7,644 nucleotides of DNA from Anaerolineaceae bacterium UBA6107. Its GTDB lineage: Bacteria; Chloroflexota; Anaerolineae; Anaerolineales; Anaerolineaceae. The DNA is taken from contig DIWL01000060.1 in NCBI GenBank assembly GCA_002428455.1, positions 12,916-20,559 on the forward strand, written 5' to 3'. The translations under genes and the position numbers were made by a program. How positions within the stretch are numbered: the first letter of the stretch is position 1; every line of letters begins with the position of its first letter. Under the pieces are notes generated by a model. It had not been told where the DNA came from, did no database searches, and saw only the letters and a list, made by a program, of their open reading frames with translations. This document shows, in pieces, positions 1 through 4,385 of the stretch.

Positions 1-953
1 CCCTCGTCGCGCATCTGGCGGATGATCCACAGCATTTGGATCGCGTCCAGGTCCCAGATATCCATGCGACCGTTGGGGGGCAGGCCGGTGCGCGGGTGAT
101 CGCCGGTGAGGCACAGGATGTTGCGGATGCCCAGTGCAGCAGCACCCAGTACTTCACCCTGCAGCCCCATGCGTGTGCGGTCGCGCGCGGCAACCTGCAG
201 CACCGGCTCAACGCCGTTCTGCAAGGCGATCAACGCGCACGCCAGCGAGGACATGCGCGGGGTGGCGGACGGATTGTCGGTAAAGTTGACCGCGTCTACA
301 TACTCTTTCAACATGAGGATCTTCTTGACCGCTTCAGCCTGATCGGCGGTCACTGGCGGCGAGATCTCGGCGGTGATGGCAAACCCGCCCTCGCTCAGCA
401 CGCGCTCCAGCCTGGAGATGGGTTCATGCGGCGGCGCGGGGTGCGGGAGGGCGTCGCCCTGCCACCAGTCGGGCTGGCGCACTTCGTAGAAAAAGTTATC
501 CCATTTGCGCTTGCGCTCTTCGGGACGGGCGGTGATGGCGCGCCAGACAGCGCTCAATCCGCCATGCGCCTTCAGGTTGTGGCGCAGGTCGGCGAAGGCC
601 GAGGTGCCGGTCTTGTCCCAGTCCAGGGGGGGCAGCACTTCCATCAGGCGGTCCAGGCGCCCCATCTTCTCGGCGCGCTCGTAGATCTTGTACCAGATGC
701 ACGGGCGTGTGGGATCCACGTAACAATGTTCGGGGGTGGAGCCGCCGCAGGGACCGTTGCGCAGTCCCTTGGGGCATTCCATCGGGCAGATGAAAGCTGT
801 TTCCTGCAGCAGGCAATTGCCGCACATCCGGCAGCCCCAGATGGCACCCTTGATCGCGCGTTCTATGCCTGCCTCGATCTTCTCGGCGGGGGATGTGTTC
901 TTGAAGGGTCGGTAAGCGGCCTGCCAGCGGCGGCCGGGGGTCAATCCGGGCAT
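1..953 (-). CDS. Methylenetetrahydrofolate reductase with N-terminal MetV-like Cys-rich domain fused to MetF domain (3' end off window)
   Basis: Reduces 5,10-methylene-THF to 5-methyl-THF, feeding methionine synthesis or the methyl branch of the Wood-Ljungdahl pathway; cytosolic. I translated it by hand; 317 complete residues lie in the window and the C-terminus is cut by the left edge. Residues about 30-100 form a Cys-rich domain like acetogen MetV (Pfam MTHFR_C): C41, C44, C47, C56, C60, C69, C77 and C85, with the CPKG and GPCGG motifs. From about residue 180 a MetF barrel begins: EISPP (E196, matching the catalytic Glu of MetF), FTDNP, RDRTRMGLQ, GAAALGIRNILCLTGDHP (D285 likely matches the flavin-contacting Asp of E. 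coli MetF) and a DLDAIQ stretch. The ATG at 953 is chosen because an in-frame TAA lies 21 nt upstream and the next Met falls inside the Cys cluster. The Shine-Dalgarno is weak. About half of the MetF domain is missing. Whether the Cys residues bind Fe-S or zinc here is inference. Confidence 0.9.
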   Translation of the reverse strand, partial: MPGLTPGRRWQAAYRPFKNTSPAEKIEAGIERAIKGAIWGCRMCGNCLLQETAFICPMECPKGLRNGPCGGSTPEHCYVDPTRPCIWYKIYERAEKMGRLDRLMEVLPPLDWDKTGTSAFADLRHNLKAHGGLSAVWRAITARPEERKRKWDNFFYEVRQPDWWQGDALPHPAPPHEPISRLERVLSEGGFAITAEISPPVTADQAEAVKKILMLKEYVDAVNFTDNPSATPRMSSLACALIALQNGVEPVLQVAARDRTRMGLQGEVLGAAALGIRNILCLTGDHPRTGLPPNGRMDIWDLDAIQMLWIIRQMRDE

Positions 954-983
954 AATTGCGCCTTTCGGGTTTTAGGTTGGCTA

Positions 984-1012
984 ATTATACCCGTGACGGG
1001 TGCACCTCTCAC
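984..1012 (-). promoter_or_regulatory. Predicted sigma-70-type promoter for the folate reductase, with palindromic spacer
   Basis: Read on the minus strand, a perfect TATAAT (989-984) follows GTGAGA (1012-1007, 4/6 to TTGACA) at a 17-nt spacing. This puts the transcription start near 977 and gives a leader of about 24 nt before the ATG at 953. The spacer contains the perfect palindrome ACCCGT-G-ACGGGT (989-1001), which abuts the -10 and could be an operator. The -35 overlaps the TGA stop (1011-1009) of the upstream gene, so the reductase can be transcribed independently of it. The positions are seen in the sequence; activity is inferred. Confidence 0.55.
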
Positions 1013-1323
1013 AGCACCTTGAAAGTCCATTTGGCGGAAGCGCCCTGTTTGACGCCCTCGCGTTTGACGAGCTCCAATCGGGCGAATTCGGCGAACTTTT
1101 TGGCATCGATGGCGCCGCAGATGAGCGGGTAGGCCGTGGGGGGGTGCAATCCGCGGTGGATGTCCATGGCGCTGAAGGTAACGCGTTTCTCTCCGCGTTG
1201 CCTTGCCGGGGTGACGAAGTTGAACTTGGCGTATTTGCGTATGTTGTCTGCAGTGGCGCCCCTTTCCTCAGCGGTCTTTGCCTCCGCCGGGCGTTTGAAC
1301 AGGTTGAGCAGGCTTTTGAACAT
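1009..1323 (-). CDS. Conserved-looking small basic protein of unknown function (104 aa)
   Basis: Function not known. The predicted product is small, basic, soluble and 104 residues long. Residues 1-25 are a Lys/Ala-rich, probably flexible tail. Residues 26-104 look like a compact domain with the landmarks DNIRKYAKFNFVTPARQRGE, FSAMDIHRGL, YPLICGAIDAKKF and a closing KWTFKVL beta strand. The pattern 'NIRKY..PAR.RGE..v...DiH+.l....yP.iCgAld..kF' reminds me of small uncharacterised bacterial proteins, but I cannot name the family. Supporting a real gene: the ATG at 1323 has GGAG about 7 nt upstream, the composition is protein-like, and the frame lies in the same direction as the reductase 55 nt downstream. 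A longer overlapping frame on the same strand (981-1784) runs antisense through the next methyltransferase and has low-complexity composition, so this frame is preferred. No signal peptide or membrane segment is seen. Confidence 0.7.
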   Translation of the reverse strand: MFKSLLNLFKRPAEAKTAEERGATADNIRKYAKFNFVTPARQRGEKRVTFSAMDIHRGLHPPTAYPLICGAIDAKKFAEFARLELVKREGVKQGASAKWTFKVL

Positions 1324-1356
1324 TCTGGCGCTCCATTCGTGGGGTGTGATGAGTTA

Positions 1357-1387
1357 ATGATACACAAAAACGTGAAGAGCGTTTCAA
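1357..1387 (-). promoter_or_regulatory. Possible promoter for the 104-aa protein gene
   Basis: On the minus strand TTGAAA (1387-1382, 5/6 to consensus) is followed after 19 nt by TATCAT (1362-1357, 5/6), preceded by TGTG. The spacing is longer than the optimum, so this is tentative. It lies in the 110-nt divergent gap between this gene and the plus-strand methyltransferase. A matching plus-strand promoter could not be assigned with confidence; AATAAT at 1399-1404 is the best -10 candidate but has no credible -35. Confidence 0.3.
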
Positions 1388-1422
1388 TGCTTTTGTGCAA
1401 TAATGTAAATGCCTTTTCACAC

Positions 1423-1428
1423 AGGAGG
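1423..1428 (+). promoter_or_regulatory. Ribosome binding site that fixes the start of the membrane-anchored methyltransferase
   Basis: A perfect AGGAGG sits 5 nt before the ATG at 1434. An in-frame GTG at 1428 overlaps this ribosome binding site and so cannot be its own start. The ATG at 1434 is therefore the start. Confidence 0.85.
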
Positions 1429-1433
1429 TGCTC

Positions 1434-2084
1434 ATGTCTTCCTTCCTTAACACTCTCAAGATTATTGGTTATGTCATCCTGGGCTTTGGCGCGTACCAGG
1501 TCATCCTGCGGCTGATCCGGCGCAACTGGCATTTTCCTGCACCGTCGTTCATCACCATATTCCTCAACTCGCGGCTGCGCGCGAAGCTGCAGGATCCCGT
1601 GCGTGTGATCGAGCGCAGCGGCATCAAGCCCGGCGACCACGTACTGGAGATCGGCTGCGGGGGCGGGTTCTTCCTGCCGTACGCGGCGCGGGCGGTGGGT
1701 GCGGAGGGGCAGGTCTACGGCCTTGATATTGCGGAGGATATGATCGAAAAGAGCATCAATCACCTGGCGAAGACCCCCGCGCACATCCGCGAACGCGTGG
1801 AGCTGATGCAGCGCAGCGCCTACGAGCTGCCCTTCGACGATGCGTCGCTGGATGTGGTGTACCTTGTCGCGGCGTTGATGGAGATCCCCGATCCGCGTCG
1901 CTGCCTGTTGGAAGCACGCCGCGTGCTCAAGCCGGAAGGGGTGCTGGCGGTGAGCGAGTTCCTGCCTGACCCCGATTACCCGTCCCGCCGTGTGACGATC
2001 CGCACCGTCGAGGAGGCGGGCTTTGCCGTGGAGGCTGAGGAGGGCAATGCCTGGGCGTACACCATCCGCTTCCGGAAGGGGTGA
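1434..2084 (+). CDS. Membrane-anchored class I SAM-dependent methyltransferase (UbiE/Methyltransf_11 type)
   Basis: Transfers a methyl group from S-adenosylmethionine to an unknown acceptor. The 216-residue product starts with one hydrophobic helix (residues about 7-27) followed by RLIRR, a positive-inside anchor that would hold the catalytic domain on the cytoplasmic face of the membrane. The Rossmann-fold methyltransferase core follows: motif I LEIGCGGG (71-78), the acidic loop GLDIAEDM (97-103) that contacts the SAM ribose, a motif like AYELPFDDASLDVVY (129-143), and the post-motif EARRVLKPEG (160-169). The C-terminal part is short, with a TVEEAGF substrate-side element. Membrane anchoring suggests a lipid, quinone or other hydrophobic substrate, but that is inference. 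The gene stands alone on its strand, divergent from the 104-aa protein gene. No clear terminator hairpin follows the stop. Confidence 0.88.
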   Translation: MSSFLNTLKIIGYVILGFGAYQVILRLIRRNWHFPAPSFITIFLNSRLRAKLQDPVRVIERSGIKPGDHVLEIGCGGGFFLPYAARAVGAEGQVYGLDIAEDMIEKSINHLAKTPAHIRERVELMQRSAYELPFDDASLDVVYLVAALMEIPDPRRCLLEARRVLKPEGVLAVSEFLPDPDYPSRRVTIRTVEEAGFAVEAEEGNAWAYTIRFRKG

Positions 2085-2140
2085 GCGTATGGGCTTACGG
2101 CGATGAGTGCTTTTACCACAGATGGCACAGTTGATAATTG

Positions 2141-2188
2141 CTTAACACGAAAAACACGAACAATATCGAAATACACGAATCGGCTTTT
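2141..2188 (-). repeat. Left arm of a ~48-bp imperfect inverted repeat (CACGAA-rich)
   Basis: The arm begins CTTAACACGAAAAACACGAA and ends in GGCTTTT. Its reverse complement matches 2701-2747 with five substitutions and one single-base gap, about 87% identity over 48 columns. The arms face each other across about 510 bp. Internally it is built of CACGAA or TCGAA units about 8-10 nt apart. No clear target-site duplication is visible outside the arms. Confidence 0.75.
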
Positions 2189-2294
2189 GTAAGGGCATGT
2201 TTTCGCGATGCATGAATTCCTGTACTCTTCCGGAGCAATGAGCCCGTACCAGGTCAAAGCTTCCGAGTCAATACGTTCCTTTTTTATCGGTGCA

Positions 2295-2335
2295 TTTTTC
2301 GTGGTTTTCGGTTCCTTTCGTGTCATTCGTGTCAG
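2295..2335 (+). repeat. Middle TTCGTG-rich repeat copy
   Basis: Contains TTCGTG at 2298-2303, 2317-2322 and 2326-2331 in a T-rich context. It belongs to the same motif family and has the same orientation as the 2701-2747 arm, but is more diverged. It lies about 57 nt before the start of the 57-aa gene. Confidence 0.6.
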
Positions 2336-2391
2336 GTACTTTTCAAATCGGCGCGGTGACCGTGCCGGTGGGTGTGAGAGGAGTGGACGAG

Positions 2392-2565
2392 ATGAAGTAC
2401 AAAGTGCATCGGTTTGAGATGAGGATGACTGAGGACGAAACCAGGCTGGAGGAGTTCCTGAACAGCCTGGAGGGCGAGGTGGTGGCGATCGTGCCGAATA
2501 CCACGATGACACTCTTTACGACCGCCAAGGTGGATTTCCTGTTGATCATCGAGAAGCTGGTGTAG
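2392..2565 (+). CDS. Small conserved-looking protein (57 aa), DUF4177-like in style
   Basis: Function unknown. The product is 57 residues: MKYKVHRFEM starts a first beta strand, residues about 13-27 (TEDETRLEEFLNSLE) form an amphipathic acidic helix, residues 28-36 (GEVVAIVPN) a second strand, and residues 47-55 (VDFLLIIEK) a final hydrophobic strand. This strand-helix-strand-strand pattern, with 'LN.LEGEVVAI.P' and a closing 'LLIIEK', resembles small DUF4177-type proteins, but the assignment is from memory and tentative. The ATG at 2392 is chosen because GAGGAG (2378-2383) sits 8 nt upstream. The longer in-frame extension back to 2290 would translate repeat sequence. No membrane segment or Cys motif is present. 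It is the only gene between the inverted-repeat arms at 2141-2188 and 2701-2747. Confidence 0.68.
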   Translation: MKYKVHRFEMRMTEDETRLEEFLNSLEGEVVAIVPNTTMTLFTTAKVDFLLIIEKLV

Positions 2566-2582
2566 GCGGGCAATCCTCATTT

Positions 2583-2682
2583 TGTTGTTGCGAGGAACGT
2601 TAGTTGTGACGAAGCAATCTTGTATTAACACACAAAGGGGAGATTGCCGCGACCTGAAAGAGCATCAGGTCTCGCAATGACA
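2583..2682. repeat. REP-like intergenic element with nested inverted repeats
   Basis: Three nested or adjacent inverted pairs are visible: TTGCGAG (2588-2594) with CTCGCAA (2671-2677), GCAATCT (2614-2620) with AGATTGC (2641-2647), and GACCTGA (2651-2657) with TCAGGTC (2665-2671) around a 7-nt loop. The pattern 'TTGCGAG...GACGAAGCAATCT...AGATTGC...TCGCAATGACA' matches, from memory, a repeat type scattered between genes in many bacterial genomes. It starts about 20 nt after the stop of the 57-aa gene, so it could also stabilise or end that transcript, although no T-run follows the last stem. Confidence 0.7.
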
Positions 2683-2700
2683 CCCGACAAGGAGGAGACT

Positions 2701-2747
2701 AAAAGCCATTCGTGAATTTCGATGATTTTCGAGTTTTTCGTGTTAAG
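2701..2747 (+). repeat. Right arm of the ~48-bp imperfect inverted repeat
   Basis: Begins AAAAGCCATTCGTG and ends GTTTTTCGTGTTAAG. It is the inverted partner of 2141-2188, with 42 of 48 columns identical. It ends 3 nt from the stop codon (2753-2751) of the minus-strand methyltransferase, so that gene's transcript would run straight into it. Confidence 0.75.
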
Positions 2748-2750
2748 GTC

Positions 2751-3341
2751 TTAAATTTTCAACGCGAGTACCTGCAAAACAGCGACGAGGGGGGTGGAGG
2801 GGTCGTCATCGTCACGGTGGCGGATGAGCTCGCGCACGATGCGCAGATCCAGGCCGGTCAACTCGCGGCGGGTGTCCTCTACGGACATGAGCAGGTCGCG
2901 CGTGGTGGGGCCGCCGCTGCCGAACTGCGGCTGCTGCGGGCTGAACACCTCCAGGATGTAAGCGCCGCCGGGTTTGAGGCCGGCGATCACGCGCTGGTGC
3001 AGCGGGGCGCGCTCCGGTTCGGGCATGTGGCAGAAGAAGTTGATGATGACATCCCAGGCGGCGGCCTCGATGGGGTAGTCGTTGAGATCAGCGGTGATGG
3101 TGGTGAGGGTCACGCCGCGCTCCTGCGCCAGTTGGCGTGCCTTGGCAAGGCCTACGGCGGAGGCATCCACTGCGGTCACGTCGAAGCCCAAGCCGGCCAG
3201 GTACACCGCGTTGCGCCCCTCGCCCTCACCGAGGGAGAGAATCCTGGCAGCGGGTGGGAGGAGAGACGCGCAGTCCTCCAGGAAGCGGTTGGGCTGTGTG
3301 CCGAAGCGGTATTCATCAGTGGCGTAACGGTCATCCCACAT
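2751..3341 (-). CDS. Soluble class I SAM-dependent methyltransferase (TehB-like)
   Basis: Cytosolic methyltransferase of 196 residues that uses S-adenosylmethionine; acceptor unknown. It opens MWDDRYATDEYRFGTQPNRF, the start typical of TehB-like and related small methyltransferases. Motif I is degenerate but recognisable, ILSLGEGEGRNAVYLA (about 34-49), with GEGEGRN replacing the usual G-x-G-x-G. The acidic loop AVDASAVGLAKAR (57-69) contacts the SAM ribose, TADLNDYP (83-90) would contact the adenine, and GLKPGGAYILEVFSP (121-135) is the post-motif strand. The GEGEGRNA variant is common in this subgroup, so the enzyme is probably active. The start is fixed by the consensus -10 that lies only 8 nt upstream of the ATG. 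The gene points towards the repeat island and is divergent from the DegV gene. The link to tellurite or thiopurine methylation is by family resemblance only. Confidence 0.87.
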   Translation of the reverse strand: MWDDRYATDEYRFGTQPNRFLEDCASLLPPAARILSLGEGEGRNAVYLAGLGFDVTAVDASAVGLAKARQLAQERGVTLTTITADLNDYPIEAAAWDVIINFFCHMPEPERAPLHQRVIAGLKPGGAYILEVFSPQQPQFGSGGPTTRDLLMSVEDTRRELTGLDLRIVRELIRHRDDDDPSTPLVAVLQVLALKI

Positions 3342-3349
3342 AAGGTGAC

Positions 3350-3355
3350 ATTATA
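3350..3355 (-). promoter_or_regulatory. Consensus -10 (TATAAT) giving a probably leaderless mRNA
   Basis: On the minus strand a perfect TATAAT (3355-3350) is separated from the ATG (3341) by 8 nt. A start site 6-8 nt after the -10 would fall at 3344-3342, leaving a leader of 0-3 nt. No Shine-Dalgarno is present between them. No good -35 exists at the expected distance; that space is filled by CGCAAAG repeats. Confidence 0.5.
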
Positions 3356-3378
3356 GCGCAAAGCGCAAAGGCGCAAAG
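3356..3378. repeat. Short tandem repeat, GCGCAAA(G) x3
   Basis: Three tandem units: GCGCAAA (3356-3362), GCGCAAAG (3363-3370) and GCGCAAAG (3371-3378). CGCAAAG arrays of this kind occur between genes in many bacteria. Here they lie directly upstream of the methyltransferase -10. Confidence 0.75.
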
Positions 3379-3418
3379 AATAGGTCTCAGGTCATAGCGG
3401 CGAATCCCACCGAGGGGG

Positions 3419-3448
3419 GTGACGGGCGGTACAGAGCAAGAGTAAAAT
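3419..3448 (+). promoter_or_regulatory. Possible promoter for the DegV-family gene
   Basis: GTGACG (3419-3424, 4/6 to TTGACA) and TAAAAT (3443-3448, 5/6 to TATAAT) are 18 nt apart, placing the transcript start near 3455 and a leader of about 35 nt. That leader contains CCCC-TTAC-GGGG (3456-3467), a small GC stem of unknown significance. Confidence 0.4.
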
Positions 3449-3490
3449 TTAGATGCCCCTTACGGGGACTTTGGAATTGGGAGACGTGAG

Positions 3491-4360
3491 ATGCAGATCG
3501 TAACGGATAGCGGTACCGATGTTGGTTTTACCCCGCTGCAAATGAAGGAATACGACGTGCACGTGGTGCCGTTGACGGTGACCCTGGGTGGAAAGTCATA
3601 CCGCGAGGGGATCGATATTAAGCCGGACGAGTTCTACGATCTGCTGGATAAAGCGGAGGGCATGCCGGTGACCTCGCAGCCCGCGGCGGGAGAGTTCGCG
3701 CTGGTGTACCGCGAGCTGGCGAAGAAAGACCCGGATATTCTTTCCATCCACATCTCCTCGGGGTTAAGCGGTACGGTGAACTCGGCGATCGCGGGGGCGG
3801 CGATGGTACCCGAGGCGCGCGTCACGGTGATCGACACGAAGACATTATCCGTGCCCTCAGGCTGGCAGGTGGAGGCGGCGGCGCGCGCGGTCAAGGCCGG
3901 GTGGGAGCCGCAGCAGGTGCTGGACCTGGTGACCCGCATCGGGAATGACACCAATGTGCTGTACACGCTAAAGGAGCTCAAGTATCTCATCCACGGTGGG
4001 CGCATCAGCCATCTCAAGGGGCTGCTGGCCTCGGTGCTCAACATCAAGCCGATCATCGGCGTGGAGAAGGAACGCGGCACGTACGTTACCCTGGGGCAGG
4101 CGCGCTCGTTTACCAGCGCGGTAATAGCCGCGGTGGAGCAGGTCCGGCGCCGCGTGGGCGCAGGAGTGCCCTTGCGCGCGCAGGTGGTGCATGCGGCGAA
4201 CCCTGAGGGAGCGCAACAGCTGGTGAAAGAGATCGCTTCCGGCTTCAAAGTGGATTGGGTGCCGGTGCGGCAGCTCTCGCTGGTACTCGGTGCGCACGTC
4301 GGGCGCTCAATGATCGGCGTGTGCTACGCGCCTGCCGAGGAGTTTGCCGGTTTGCCTTAG
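3491..4360 (+). CDS. DegV-family fatty-acid-binding protein (FakB-like)
   Basis: DegV/FakB proteins bind a single fatty acid and, with the kinase FakA, present it for phosphorylation to acyl-phosphate for phospholipid synthesis; cytosolic. The length of 289 residues is normal for the family. Family landmarks in order: VTDSGTD (4-10), the TSQP loop (61-64), HISSGLSGT (87-95) with S93 in the position that contacts the lipid carboxylate, VIDTKTLS (113-120), LKYLIHGGRIS (163-173) with a conserved Arg, KPIIGVE (186-192), and a late GAHVGRSMIG (267-276) where many relatives have H-T/V-G-P-G. H269 is kept, but the Pro-Gly after it is replaced by Arg-Ser. The start is supported by GGGAG (3479-3483) 7 nt before the ATG. 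No FakA-like kinase gene lies in the window. The ABC operon converges on it, with 25 nt between stop codons. Confidence 0.93.
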   Translation: MQIVTDSGTDVGFTPLQMKEYDVHVVPLTVTLGGKSYREGIDIKPDEFYDLLDKAEGMPVTSQPAAGEFALVYRELAKKDPDILSIHISSGLSGTVNSAIAGAAMVPEARVTVIDTKTLSVPSGWQVEAAARAVKAGWEPQQVLDLVTRIGNDTNVLYTLKELKYLIHGGRISHLKGLLASVLNIKPIIGVEKERGTYVTLGQARSFTSAVIAAVEQVRRRVGAGVPLRAQVVHAANPEGAQQLVKEIASGFKVDWVPVRQLSLVLGAHVGRSMIGVCYAPAEEFAGLP

Positions 4361-4385
4361 TCAGTTGATGGGGAGTTGCAGCCCC

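Larger units (their letters stand above)
2085..2391. other. Repeat-rich non-coding stretch before the 57-aa gene
   Basis: No credible gene is seen in these roughly 300 nt, which are AT-richer than the flanking genes. The stretch begins with ACCACAGATGGCACAG (2115-2129), resembling the start of a widespread intergenic repeat type with ACCACAGAT and CACGAA units. It continues into the inverted-repeat arm at 2141-2188 and ends with a TTCGTG-rich copy at 2295-2335. Between these (2190-2290) is a stretch with no feature I can name. Confidence 0.6.

Noticed and set aside
36..1022. Long plus-strand open frame of 328 codons
   Set aside because: It lies antisense to the clearly recognisable MetV-MetF gene and has low-complexity Gly/Ala/Val composition with no domain; typical of a GC-rich antisense frame.
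2290..2391. Longer start for the 57-aa protein
   Set aside because: The extension would translate the TTCGTG repeat and lacks a ribosome binding site; GAGGAG at 2378-2383 supports the ATG at 2392.
1976..2512. Minus-strand open frame of 178 codons through the repeat island
   Set aside because: It overlaps the end of one real gene and much of another antisense, and translates repeat sequence. The part outside them (about 2190-2290) shows no recognisable domain.
2111..2750. CRISPR-like array from the repeated CACGAA/TTCGTG units
   Set aside because: The units are short, degenerate and in both orientations, without regular unique spacers, and no cas genes are near.
4370..4385. GGGG-8 nt-CCCC as a terminator between the converging DegV and ABC genes
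   Set aside because: The stem is only 4 bp and no T-run follows on either strand, so it is not a credible intrinsic terminator.
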